A stretch of DNA of 25,798 nt from Candidatus Dormiibacterota bacterium (GTDB lineage: Bacteria > Chloroflexota > Dormibacteria > Aeolococcales > Aeolococcaceae): contig PLXL01000204.1 of assembly GCA_003153215.1 (NCBI GenBank), forward strand, positions 7,657 to 33,454. The letters run 5' to 3'. Position numbers and translations under genes: made by a program. Each line of letters starts with the position of its first letter. Position 1 is the first letter of the stretch. Under the pieces are notes generated by a model that saw only the letters and a list, made by a program, of their open reading frames with translations, was not told the origin of the DNA and ran no database searches. This document shows, one piece after another, positions 1 to 8,105 of this stretch.

Positions 1-293
1 ACGTCCGCGTCTTCGGTGCCGGGCCTGCCGCCGCCCGGAGCGTGTCCCCGCCCGCGGCCTCGGGCCCGCCACCGCCGGGCGCCGGCACGATCACCGCTCC
101 GATGCAGGGTCTGATCCTCAAGGTGGCGGTGAAACCCGGCGATCGGGTCCAGATCGGGGATGTCGTCGCCGTCCTCGAGGCCATGAAGATGCAGAACGAC
201 ATCGTCGCCCACCGGACCGGAACGGTGGCTGTGGTCCACGTGCGGGAGGGCGACGTCGTCGGCCCCAAGGCCCCGATCGCGGACATCGAGTAA
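1..293 (+). CDS. Biotin carboxyl carrier protein, C-terminal part (5' end outside window)
   Basis: The frame is open from the left edge, so this is the end of a longer gene; codons start at base 3. A proline/alanine/glycine-rich linker leads into a biotinyl domain of about 70 residues. It contains the biotinylation motif EAMKMQN, whose lysine codon is at 186-188, and the usual start 'APMQGLILKVAVKPGDRV'. In acyl-CoA carboxylases this lysine carries the biotin that is carboxylated by biotin carboxylase and then presented to the carboxyltransferase. A GTG at 42 could start a stand-alone 83-residue carrier, but coding continues upstream of it, so I favour a longer protein. A complete biotin carboxylase gene lies 3.9 kb downstream and may be the partner. 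Whether the upstream part is a plain linker or a fused carboxyltransferase cannot be seen. Confidence 0.85.
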   Translation, partial: VRVFGAGPAAARSVSPPAASGPPPPGAGTITAPMQGLILKVAVKPGDRVQIGDVVAVLEAMKMQNDIVAHRTGTVAVVHVREGDVVGPKAPIADIE

Positions 294-304
294 CGGTGAA
301 GCGC

Positions 305-352
305 GGGGAGAGCCCGGCCCCACCGGTGGCCACTGAATCGTCACGGCTCTCC
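305..352 (+). other. Inverted repeat / possible hairpin between carrier and transpeptidase genes
   Basis: GGAGAGCC at 307-314 pairs perfectly with GGCTCTCC at 345-352. The 30-base loop holds its own palindrome, CCACCGGTGG, at 320-329. It follows the carrier gene stop by about 14 bases and could act as a transcription terminator or processing site. No T-run follows, so it is not a classic intrinsic terminator. Confidence 0.35.
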
Positions 353-408
353 AACGGGGCAGGTGGCGTAACGTCGAAGGCGCCCCGGACGTTCCCTCCC
401 AAGAGCTG

Positions 409-1809
409 ATGACCCCCAAGCGCGCCGTCCGCCTCGCCGCCCTCGTTCTCATCGCCTGCCTGATCGCGGGCGTGCTGAGCATGGCCGCGGTCGGATCGCA
501 GCGGCGGACCACCTTCGATGCCCAGGCGACGAGCCTGCAGCGGACCTGGGCCCACGACCTCGCCGTCGGGGTGCCGGCAGCGAGCATCACGCCCCTCCAG
601 AGCCGCCTGCGTGAGCAGCGGCCCCAGGATGAGTGGTGGGCTCCGGTGTGGTGGACTACCGACGACCAGAGGCTGCTGACGGCGCTGACCGACGCCAGCG
701 ACACCGCCTACGCGGCGGCGATGACCGCCCAGCGGGACAAGGCTCAGCTCGTGGTCACCGATGGGCAGCAGGAGTTGACCCAGGATCGGGGCTTCATGAC
801 CGCGGCGCAGATCTCGGCCGGCCAGGGCTGGCCGGCTCAGCTGAAGGCGGCCACCACCCCCGACCAGCTCGCCTCTCTGGCCGCCACCTGGCAGGAGCAG
901 CTCGACGCCACCCGCACGGCGGTGGTGGCCGCCCAGCAGCAGGCCGAGATCCAGACCGACGTCGCCACCGCCGGCGGCCCCTCCGCGCTCGTCTCCCAGG
1001 CCGGCACCGCTCTCACCACAGCGGGCACCGACAACCTCGACCCGGGCGACATCTCCGACCTGGCCACTCGGCTCCAGAGCGAGGAGTCGAGCGGAGCCGA
1101 CACCACCCAGACCGCCGGCCTCCTCTACGCGGCCCTCCAGCAGTTCAACCAGCTCGTCTCCCTCAATGACCAGCTGAACGGCGAGATGCGGCCGCTGATG
1201 CTGCTCGCCGACCAGGCCTCAGCCGAGGACACCCCCAACTCGGCGAGCCCGCAGGCCCAGTACCAGCAGGTGGATCAGGGATTCCTCGCCGACACCACCT
1301 ACGACCAGATGAGCACTCTGCAGGTCCAGGTGACCGGTATCCAGAACGCCCTCGCCGCGGATCTGGCCGCCGACCAATGCGGCCACGATGCGGGTGGGGG
1401 GTCGGGCAAGGTGATCACCCTCAGTCTCAGCCTCCAGGAGGCGGTCTTCTACGACAACGGTTGCGTCGTCGGCGCCAGCCCGATCACCACCGGCCGGCCC
1501 GGCCTGAACACCCCGACGGGGAACTTCGCAGTCTTCTACAAGACCTCGCCCTTCACGATGGTCTCCCCCTGGCCACCGGGGTCACCCGACTGGTATCCGA
1601 CCACCGTGGTGCAGTGGGTCCTGGAGTTCGCTGACGGCTACTTCCTCCACGACGCCTACTGGGAAAACCAGAACGCCTTCGGGCCCGGTAGCGAGAACGA
1701 CGTGGCCCAGGACTACGCGAGCCACGGCTGCGTCCACTTCCCGACCGCGATCATGCCCTGGCTCTACAACTGGACGCCGCTCGGGACCCCGGTGATCATC
1801 ACCAACTGA
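409..1809 (+). CDS. Membrane-anchored L,D-transpeptidase (YkuD domain)
   Basis: A 466-residue protein. An N-terminal hydrophobic segment (about residues 7-28) after a basic start predicts a signal anchor. A long helical, Gln/Ala-rich region (about 35-325) resembles a stalk or coiled coil. The C-terminal YkuD domain (about 333-466) carries the conserved histidine in YFLHDAYW (His414) and the catalytic motif SHGCVHFP with Cys441. Enzymes of this family form 3-3 cross-links in peptidoglycan outside the membrane or attach proteins to it. LIAC at residues 14-17 resembles a lipobox, but the hydrophobic stretch runs on past that cysteine, so an anchor is more likely. The ATG at 409 has only a weak purine stretch (AAGAG) three bases upstream. 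The gene converges on the PH-domain operon with a 44-bp gap. The domain call is firm; the substrate is unknown. Confidence 0.88.
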   Translation: MTPKRAVRLAALVLIACLIAGVLSMAAVGSQRRTTFDAQATSLQRTWAHDLAVGVPAASITPLQSRLREQRPQDEWWAPVWWTTDDQRLLTALTDASDTAYAAAMTAQRDKAQLVVTDGQQELTQDRGFMTAAQISAGQGWPAQLKAATTPDQLASLAATWQEQLDATRTAVVAAQQQAEIQTDVATAGGPSALVSQAGTALTTAGTDNLDPGDISDLATRLQSEESSGADTTQTAGLLYAALQQFNQLVSLNDQLNGEMRPLMLLADQASAEDTPNSASPQAQYQQVDQGFLADTTYDQMSTLQVQVTGIQNALAADLAADQCGHDAGGGSGKVITLSLSLQEAVFYDNGCVVGASPITTGRPGLNTPTGNFAVFYKTSPFTMVSPWPPGSPDWYPTTVVQWVLEFADGYFLHDAYWENQNAFGPGSENDVAQDYASHGCVHFPTAIMPWLYNWTPLGTPVIITN

Positions 1810-1853
1810 GCCTCGGGTTCGACACGCCCGGTTGCCAGGCGCCCCGGAGCCCG

Positions 1854-3215
1854 TCACCAGCTGAGCCGTCGGGCTCGCCACGCCAGATCTCCGAGCTGAT
1901 GGACGAGCGCCGTGGCCTCGTCCGCATCCCGGCAGAGCGCGGCCGCCACCCACCGCCGTCCCGCAGTGTCGATCCGGAGGTTGGCCAGGTGGAGGGCCCG
2001 AAGCAGAGGCCCGCTGCTCAGCCGGATGCTCTGGACCTTCTCCAGGGGCACGATGACCGTCGCGGGGCGCACCCGCCCCGTCTGGGTCACCAGCCAGCGG
2101 TCGTCGTGCCACGCGGAGAGATAGTGGTAGGAGAGGGGAGCTCGATACCAGGCCCGTCGCGGCGGAGCTCCGGCGCGGGCGAGGGTGGCGGGCGCGCCCG
2201 GCGCGACCTGCGCGACCAACCAGCGTGCCTGGTCCAGGGTCGCGACCGGGGCGAGGAGGTGGGCCAGCTGGCGGGCCTCACCCTGGTGCCGGGCCTCGGG
2301 CTGCCGGGCGACATCCAGCTCGACCCGGGCCCAGCCGAACGGCCGCCAGAGCAGTGGCTGGATCAGCCGCACGGCCTGGATGCGACCGTAGGGGATGGTC
2401 TCGTGGCGCTTCTGGAGGAGGCCCCGGTGGAGGCGCAGGCCATCGGACGCCTGGCCGATCGTGAAGTCGAAGTCACCGTTCACGGAGCGGGCCGCATCGA
2501 GGCCGAGGGCCACGAGCCCGGTTACGACCGCGCTGATCAGTGAGGTGGCGGCCTCGGCACCCCCCTGGCGGACGGTGCCGCCCCCTCCGGCCGGATCGAC
2601 CGCGGCCAGGATGGCGCCCACGGCGACGACGACCAGTACCAGCAGCCACGTTCCCCGGAGCAGGCTCGCCGCGATCAGCCGGCCGTTGTCCACCCGGAAG
2701 AGGGGGTGTGCGGGCGGCTCCGGGGTCTCGGCTGCGAGCCCGTGGGCCAGGGCGAGCAGCTGTGCCCTCACGGCCGCCGCGTCCTGATTGCTCAGGTAGG
2801 CAAGACGCCCGTGCTGGCGGTGACCGGTCCCGGCGGAGATCACCCGCACCTCGGCGAGACCGAGGATGCGAGCGGTGAGCGGCGCGACGACGTCCACCGC
2901 TTGAACCCGGCGGAGCGGGAACCGCAGCGATTGGCGGTACACCAGGCCCGTGTCGATCTGGAGCTCGTCTCCGACGACTCGCCAGCGCGTGACCAGCCAG
3001 GAGACCACAGCGGCGGCCACTCCGATCACCGCCAGGACCGCGACCACCAGCGTGTCCACGGTCCGCCCGGACGAGCTGTGGTCGCCGGAGACCCAGGAGA
3101 CGCCCGCCACCAGCGCCGCGCCGAGGGTGACCCCGATCCTCACGACCGGGGAGAGGGGGTGGAGCCGGCACCAGGTGCCGGCCAGGGCCAGAGCCTGGGA
3201 GCTGCCCGGGGGCAT
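1854..3215 (-). CDS. Membrane PH-domain protein, YdbT-like (bPH2)
   Basis: A 453-residue membrane protein with three repeats of the bacterial PH-like domain (bPH2, formerly DUF304) at about 74-157, 248-325 and 370-445. Each carries the recurring pattern of a strand, then 'P..R(I/V)Q.V', for example FPLRRVQAVDV, IPYGRIQAVRL and VPLEKVQSIRL. Predicted membrane pairs lie near residues 25-43 and 53-77, and near 188-206 and 222-241. This layout matches B. subtilis YdbT, which works with YdbS in resistance to some membrane-active antimicrobials and is controlled by an ECF sigma factor there. The start codon overlaps the stop of the ydbS-like gene by one base (TGATG), so the two are probably translated together. 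Function here is inferred from the family. Confidence 0.82.
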   Translation of the reverse strand: MPPGSSQALALAGTWCRLHPLSPVVRIGVTLGAALVAGVSWVSGDHSSSGRTVDTLVVAVLAVIGVAAAVVSWLVTRWRVVGDELQIDTGLVYRQSLRFPLRRVQAVDVVAPLTARILGLAEVRVISAGTGHRQHGRLAYLSNQDAAAVRAQLLALAHGLAAETPEPPAHPLFRVDNGRLIAASLLRGTWLLVLVVVAVGAILAAVDPAGGGGTVRQGGAEAATSLISAVVTGLVALGLDAARSVNGDFDFTIGQASDGLRLHRGLLQKRHETIPYGRIQAVRLIQPLLWRPFGWARVELDVARQPEARHQGEARQLAHLLAPVATLDQARWLVAQVAPGAPATLARAGAPPRRAWYRAPLSYHYLSAWHDDRWLVTQTGRVRPATVIVPLEKVQSIRLSSGPLLRALHLANLRIDTAGRRWVAAALCRDADEATALVHQLGDLAWRARRLSW

Positions 3216-3676
3216 CAGAGCCCTGAGGCCCGGGCCTCGCCGAGCGTGGCCAGGCGGTCGCGGAGCTGGGCGGCGTCGGCGCTGCGCAGCCCGGGGATGC
3301 GGGCGTCGGTGGCCGCGGCCGCGGTGTGGAGCTGGACCGTGGCCAGGTCATAGAGGCGGTCGACCGGGCCCGCGGTGACATCCACGAACTGCATCCGGCC
3401 GAAGGGCACGACGGTCAGCCGGCGAAAGAGGAGACCGCGCTTGACCACCAGGTCCTCATCCCGCTCCAGGTAGCCCCACGACCGGTACCGCCCGCGCTCG
3501 ACGAGCCAGGAGGTGACCGCGAGGGCCAGGCTCGCGCCGATTCCGCCCAGGCCACCCGGTCCGCCCCAGAGGAGTGCGCCCGACACCCCCAGGATGGCGA
3601 GAAGCAGGAGGCTCGTCAGTCCGAGCACCGTCTGGCGGGCCAGCCACATCCGGGGGGAGGGGCGCCGGTACTGCAT
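3215..3676 (-). CDS. Membrane PH-domain protein, YdbS-like (bPH2)
   Basis: A 153-residue protein from ATG 3676, starting MQYRRPSPRMW. Two predicted membrane helices lie at about residues 13-36 and 41-60, followed by one bPH2 domain with the signature 'VVPFGRMQFVDVTAGPVDRLYDLATV'-like sequence near 89-113. It is the usual small partner of the YdbT-type protein encoded next. A TTG 27 bases further upstream (3703) is in frame but has no ribosome binding site. ATG 3676 is preceded by TAGGAT and then eight bases; this could be a weak Shine-Dalgarno (AGGA) or a -10 element of a leaderless transcript. The gap to the upstream small gene is short, so the three minus-strand genes look like one operon. 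Confidence 0.8.
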   Translation of the reverse strand: MQYRRPSPRMWLARQTVLGLTSLLLLAILGVSGALLWGGPGGLGGIGASLALAVTSWLVERGRYRSWGYLERDEDLVVKRGLLFRRLTVVPFGRMQFVDVTAGPVDRLYDLATVQLHTAAAATDARIPGLRSADAAQLRDRLATLGEARASGL

Positions 3677-3733
3677 CGAGGCCGATCCTACGCGCCGGGC
3701 CAATGTGTCGATCTGGCCGGCGGCGTTCCGCGA

Positions 3734-4054
3734 CTACCGGTCGCGGCGCTTGGGTGCGCGCCGGCGCGCCTGCTTGACCTCGCCGCCGAGGCTCGCGACG
3801 GACACCTCGACGGCATCGGCGATGGCTCGTGACGTCCGGAGCGCCTGGTCGCGTACCTGCTGGTCCCGGAGCGCCTGGGCCGTCGCCTCGAGGGCGATCC
3901 TCGCCTGGCGGCTCATGGCCTCCAGGGCGGACTCGATCGGCGGCCTGCTCGTGTCCGCGCCCTGCTGCGACCGGTAGTGCTCTCGGATCCGGGAGCCGAG
4001 CTCGGCCGCGTGCCGGCCCACCTCGTGCCACGCCTCGTCTCTCTCTCGCGGCAT
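3734..4054 (-). CDS. Small charged helical protein of unknown function
   Basis: A 106-residue protein that I do not recognise. The start is well supported: ATG 4054 follows a perfect AGGAGG (complement of 4062-4067) with a seven-base gap. The N-terminus (DEAWHEVGRHAAELGSRIREHY) is an amphipathic helix. The centre is Ala/Arg/Gln-rich and helical, and the C-terminus is very basic (KQARRRAPKRRDR), as might bind RNA, DNA or acidic lipids. No membrane segment or signal peptide is visible. It is the first gene of a likely operon with the two PH-domain membrane proteins, which suggests a role at the membrane or cell envelope, but that is only context. Confidence 0.65.
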   Translation of the reverse strand: MPRERDEAWHEVGRHAAELGSRIREHYRSQQGADTSRPPIESALEAMSRQARIALEATAQALRDQQVRDQALRTSRAIADAVEVSVASLGGEVKQARRRAPKRRDR

Positions 4055-4170
4055 CGTGCGGCCTCCTGCTCAACTCCGGTTTCCCCCATGATGGCATCCT
4101 CGTCAGGAGGCGCCCCGCGCCCCGTCACCCAGCGGCCCGGCCCCACCGTTCCGGATGGCACCATGGAGCC

Positions 4171-5616
4171 GTGTTCTCCAAGGTCCTGGTCGCCAACAGG
4201 GGCGAGATCGCCGTCCGGGTGATCCGCGCATGCCGCGACCTCGGCATCGCCTCCGTGGCGGTCCACAGCGAGTCCGACCGCGGGGCTGCCTTCACCATCC
4301 TCGCCGACGAGGCGGTCGAGATCGGCCCCGCCGCCCCGTCCCAGTCCTATCTCGACATCGAGCGGATCCTGGCGGCAGCCAGGTCCACGGGCGCTGAGGC
4401 GATCCATCCCGGCTACGGCTTCCTCAGCGAGAACCAGGCGTTTGCCCGGGCCTGCGCCGCCGCCGGCATCGTCTTCATCGGCCCTCCTCCCGAGGCGATG
4501 GCCGCGATGGGAGAGAAGGTGCCTGCCCGGGAGCGGATGCTGGCCTCGGGAGTGCCGGTCGTCCCCGGCAGCGGGGCCCTCAGCGACCCCCAGGAGGCGC
4601 AGACGGTGGCCGCCCAGATCGGCTACCCGGTCCTCATCAAGGCCTCCGCCGGGGGTGGCGGGATCGGGATGCGGGTGGCCCGCGACCCCGCCGAGTTGCG
4701 GAGCGGTCTGGAAGCTGCCCGCTCCACAGCGGAGCGCGCCTTTGGCAACGCCACCGTCTTTCTCGAGCGCTACGTCGAGGAACCGCGGCACATCGAGGTC
4801 CAGGTACTCGCCGACTCCCACGGCAATGTCATTCACCTCGGCGAGCGCGAATGCACGATCCAGCGCCGCCATCAGAAGATCCTCGAGGAGTCGCCCTCGG
4901 TCGTCATCGACCCGGAGACCCGGGAGCGCATGGGTGAGGTCGCCGTCACCGCCGCGCGCGCGGTCGGCTATGTCAACGCCGGCACGGTGGAGCTGATCTA
5001 CTCCAAGGGTGAGTTCTTCTTCCTGGAGATGAACACGCGGTTGCAGGTCGAGCATCCCGTCACGGAGGCCGTGTACTCCGTGGACCTTGTCGCCGAACAG
5101 CTGCGGATCGCGGCCGGCGAGCACCTCCAGCTCCGCCAGAAGGACCTGGTGCCCCGGGGTCATGCCATCGAATGCCGGATCAATGCCGAGGACTACGGCA
5201 ACGGCTTCATGCCCTCGCCGGGCCGGGTCACCGGCTACCACGAGCCCTCCGGTCCGGGGGTCCGGGTCGATGCGGCGCTCACCGGACCGGGGATGGTCTC
5301 CCCCAGCTACGACCCGATGATCGCCAAGCTGATCGTCTGGGGCCCGACTCGGGAGCTGGCCATCGGCAGGATGCGCCGCGCGCTGGTCGAGTACGCGATC
5401 ACCGGCATCCGGACCAACATCGCCTTCCACCTCGCCATCCTCGACTCCCCCGATTTCCGTGCGGGCGAGTACACCACGCACTTCATCGAGGACCACCCCG
5501 AGCTGGTGCCCGCGGCCCACGCGTGGGAGGAGCGGAGGAAGCGGTACGACCGCCTGCTCCGCGACCCGGCCCACGTGGCCGCCATCGCGGCCGCGCTGGC
5601 GGTGACCGGCAGCTAG
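4171..5616 (+). CDS. accC: Biotin carboxylase subunit of an acyl-CoA carboxylase
   Basis: A 481-residue ATP-grasp enzyme that carboxylates biotin on a carrier protein with ATP and bicarbonate, the first half-reaction of acetyl- or propionyl-CoA carboxylase. The family start 'FSKVLVANRGEIAVRVIRAC' fixes GTG 4171 as the start; the frame is open further upstream, but there is no other usable start nearby. GGAG sits only two bases before it. ATP and catalytic residues corresponding to the E. coli set are present: Lys116, Lys157, His207, the HQK motif at 234-236, Glu274, Glu286, Asn288, Arg290, the QVE at 292-294 and Arg336. The glycine loop reads GGGGIGMR, where E. coli has Arg in place of Ile, a variant I believe occurs in other acyl-CoA carboxylases. 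The C-terminus is about 30 residues longer than E. coli AccC. Its stop shares CTAG with the convergent gene. Confidence 0.93.
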   Translation: MFSKVLVANRGEIAVRVIRACRDLGIASVAVHSESDRGAAFTILADEAVEIGPAAPSQSYLDIERILAAARSTGAEAIHPGYGFLSENQAFARACAAAGIVFIGPPPEAMAAMGEKVPARERMLASGVPVVPGSGALSDPQEAQTVAAQIGYPVLIKASAGGGGIGMRVARDPAELRSGLEAARSTAERAFGNATVFLERYVEEPRHIEVQVLADSHGNVIHLGERECTIQRRHQKILEESPSVVIDPETRERMGEVAVTAARAVGYVNAGTVELIYSKGEFFFLEMNTRLQVEHPVTEAVYSVDLVAEQLRIAAGEHLQLRQKDLVPRGHAIECRINAEDYGNGFMPSPGRVTGYHEPSGPGVRVDAALTGPGMVSPSYDPMIAKLIVWGPTRELAIGRMRRALVEYAITGIRTNIAFHLAILDSPDFRAGEYTTHFIEDHPELVPAAHAWEERRKRYDRLLRDPAHVAAIAAALAVTGS

Positions 5617-8105
5617 CCGCCGACCGGGTAGGTGGCGTCGGCGGCCGGGTGACCGCCGTCGATGTCGGCGATCGAGGTGCCGACGACGACCTCGGTGCCG
5701 GCCGGGACCGCGCCGGAGACGGTGAGGGTCGCCTCGCGGGTGTCGGGGTCGTACGACGGCGGAGCGAGGAGCGGGATGGTCTGCCCGCCGGACGTCTCCA
5801 GCCAGAGCGAGCCGCTGGTGACACTCGACGGGTCGAGGTCGGCGTCGAAGGTGATCGTCACCACGCTCTCCGGGTTGAGCGAGCCCTGGGCCGGCGGGGT
5901 CACGCTGACGCTCAGGACGTGGGGGCCGCTGCCCTGGGCCCGAAGGGACGGGACCGAGAGCCCGGTCACGAGCCACGGCCCCCCACTCTGACTCAGGACC
6001 ACGGTCTCGTCGGTCAGCTGGCCCGGAGAGGTGCCGGTCGCGTCCACGATGAGCCGGGCTGAGGCGGTCAGGGTGGGGCCGGCGGTCGCGCTTCCGGCCG
6101 CGCACTCGGAGCTGATCACGTACCCGCGGTTGATCGCCGCCGGGGTGAGCTGGGCAGCGGAGGGAGCCCCGGTCGCGCTGAGGGCGGTGAGCCCAGCCTG
6201 GTCGTGAGAGACCTGGTCGTCCACGAACTGGGTCAGCACCTGGTCGGCGTCCTGGCAGATGGAGGTGGCCGGTGAGGTCGACGAGCCCGGCTGCACCTCG
6301 GCCACGTCCAGGCTCCCGGCGGCCACGAAGGCCAGCTGGGTCCCGTCCGGAGAGAAGGCGAGCGAGCTGGCAACGTCCGCGGTGGTTCCGAGCACCGTGC
6401 CTCCAAATGTCTCCACCTCGATGCCACCGGGATCGAGACCGTAGGCGAGCGTCATCCCGTGGCCGTCGAGGGCAAGCTGCTCGATGCCTTCGGTCGGCGC
6501 CCCGGGGACCGGCGTGATGGCGGGCGGGTCGCAGACCGGTGCCTCCAGCACCGTCGCCACCTCCGCCTCATTGCCCGCGTCCACCCAGGCGACCTCATCG
6601 CTCGCGCCGCTGAAGGCCACCACCCCGCTGCTGCTCCCGGCCAGTTGGGTGGGCGACGGGATCTGACCACCGGCGATCGCCAGCGTGAACAGCCACCCGT
6701 CGGCAGCGCTCGGCATGTAGGTGGCAGACGGCGTGGCGGCCGGCGAGGCGGGCGCCGCGGAGGAGGTGCTGGAGGGGGTCGGGGTCGCCGTCGCAGTGGC
6801 GGGCGCCGGGGTTGCCGTGGAGGTGGGCCCCGGCTGACCGACCACATCGGACCCGGGCAGGAAGGCGTATCCCCCGTCGGGGGCGAGCACCACCCCGGAG
6901 TCCGTGCCACCGGACGGGAAGGCATAGAGCTGCTCCGACTGCTCGTCGGACACGTTCACGGTATCGATCCCCTGGGAGGTCACGAAGACGATCCGGTTGT
7001 TGCCGTCCCAGGCCAGCGCCGCCACCGTGGCGCCGGGGGCGGACCCGCTCGGCCACACCTGGTTGGCCTGGCTCCCATCGGCCTGCTCCACCACGATCTC
7101 ATCGCTGCCGTTGGCGCCCGTCAGCGCCAGGGCGACGCTGAAGCCGTCCGGCGAGACCGCGACCGCCGCCGCCGGCGTGGCACTCAACGAGATCGGCATC
7201 TGGTCATCGGGGAAGACCACGGCCCCCTCGGCTGGCGCGGGGGTGGCGCTGCTAGCCGGCGAGCTGACGAGCGGCGAGCTGGCCGGCGTCGCCGACGGGG
7301 TCAGCGAGCCTGTGGGGCTGGCCGAGGCGGTCGCCGAGGGAGCGGTCCCCGCCGTGGCCGGAACCGCGCTCGCATCGGTGACCCCGGGAGCGCTCGCCGG
7401 GCCCCAGAAGGCTAGCCCGTCGCTCGCCGCCGTGCCCACCACGGCCGGCTCCAGCACCGGCGCGGGGGAGGCCGAGGGGCTGGGCGGAGACGACGGCTGG
7501 GTGCCGAAGTCGATGGTCACGTTGGAGCTGAGTGTCTGGCCGCTCTGGCTCTGGACCGCCGACTTCGGGACGGTGACCTGGTAGTCCGTGTCGGCGGCCA
7601 GGGGGTGGAGGGGCGTGACCACCAGGGTCTCGGGGTTCTTCCAGGTGACGGTCACCTGGGTGGCGGGTTCGATCTTGAGGGCGCTCAGGACCGATTGCTC
7701 GTTCTGCTCGTCCATCGGCTCGTTGAAGCTGAGGGTGATGGCCTGGTGAGGGTCGACAGCCCGCTGCTGGCTCACGTTGGAGGCGACGACGGCCAGCCCG
7801 CCGGACGGCGGCGTGCCACCGGTGAGCGCCACCACCACCGCAGCCGCGGCCAGGGCCGCTGCGGCTCCGAAGCTGCCCCAGACGGCCAGGCGGCGGGGGG
7901 CTCTCCTGGTCCGGAAGGTGCTCCGGGGGGCCAGCACCGTGCGCGCCTCATCCATCAGGCGGGCGCGGAGAATGGGCGGGAACCTCGGGTCCAGAACCGG
8001 CTCGGGGCGGCTCTCCCGGACCAGCTGGGCGAGCTGGAGCAGGTCGGGGTCCTCGCCGAACAGCTCGGAGAGCTCGGCGTCGAAGCGGTGGCGGCGCTCG
8101 CTCAC
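5613..8105 (-). CDS. Large single-pass putative anti-sigma / sensor protein with Ig-like and propeller-like extracellular part
   Basis: An 830-residue protein starting at a GTG that overlaps the sigma-factor stop (GTGA), with GGAGAG five bases upstream. Residues 1-70 are cytoplasmic and helical, and a single membrane helix spans about 74-95. The outside part, in order, seems to be: an SbsA-type Ig-like domain (about 103-200, 'HQAITLSFNEPMDE'); a Ser/Thr/Pro/Ala linker (203-293); beta-propeller-like repeats (300-420 and 466-605, with 'AVSPDG' and 'AFSPDGTQLAFV'); a segment like an NTF2 fold (about 615-720, ending 'GGPWLVTGLSVP'); and a second Ig-like domain (about 725-830). Position and coupling to the ECF gene suggest an anti-sigma factor. 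The usual HxxxCxxC zinc motif is absent: the first cysteine is Cys525. So the anti-sigma role is an inference and the ligand is unknown. Confidence 0.75.
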   Translation of the reverse strand: MSERRHRFDAELSELFGEDPDLLQLAQLVRESRPEPVLDPRFPPILRARLMDEARTVLAPRSTFRTRRAPRRLAVWGSFGAAAALAAAAVVVALTGGTPPSGGLAVVASNVSQQRAVDPHQAITLSFNEPMDEQNEQSVLSALKIEPATQVTVTWKNPETLVVTPLHPLAADTDYQVTVPKSAVQSQSGQTLSSNVTIDFGTQPSSPPSPSASPAPVLEPAVVGTAASDGLAFWGPASAPGVTDASAVPATAGTAPSATASASPTGSLTPSATPASSPLVSSPASSATPAPAEGAVVFPDDQMPISLSATPAAAVAVSPDGFSVALALTGANGSDEIVVEQADGSQANQVWPSGSAPGATVAALAWDGNNRIVFVTSQGIDTVNVSDEQSEQLYAFPSGGTDSGVVLAPDGGYAFLPGSDVVGQPGPTSTATPAPATATATPTPSSTSSAAPASPAATPSATYMPSAADGWLFTLAIAGGQIPSPTQLAGSSSGVVAFSGASDEVAWVDAGNEAEVATVLEAPVCDPPAITPVPGAPTEGIEQLALDGHGMTLAYGLDPGGIEVETFGGTVLGTTADVASSLAFSPDGTQLAFVAAGSLDVAEVQPGSSTSPATSICQDADQVLTQFVDDQVSHDQAGLTALSATGAPSAAQLTPAAINRGYVISSECAAGSATAGPTLTASARLIVDATGTSPGQLTDETVVLSQSGGPWLVTGLSVPSLRAQGSGPHVLSVSVTPPAQGSLNPESVVTITFDADLDPSSVTSGSLWLETSGGQTIPLLAPPSYDPDTREATLTVSGAVPAGTEVVVGTSIADIDGGHPAADATYPVGG

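Noticed and set aside
448..459. Lipobox (LIAC) in the L,D-transpeptidase
   Set aside because: The hydrophobic run before it is short and continues after the cysteine, more like a membrane anchor.
3677..3703. TTG 3703 as start of the YdbS-like gene
   Set aside because: No ribosome binding site; ATG 3676 begins where the family usually begins.
4660..4683. Ile in place of Arg in the accC glycine loop as a sign of inactivation
   Set aside because: All other catalytic residues are intact, and I believe GGGGIGM variants occur in other acyl-CoA carboxylases.
3913..6105. Long antisense open frames (also around 8741-10471, 11956-14130, 14380-16050 and 16081-17616)
   Set aside because: They lie opposite well-supported genes, have Arg/Gly/Pro/His-rich composition and no recognisable domain; this is a usual by-product of very GC-rich coding DNA.
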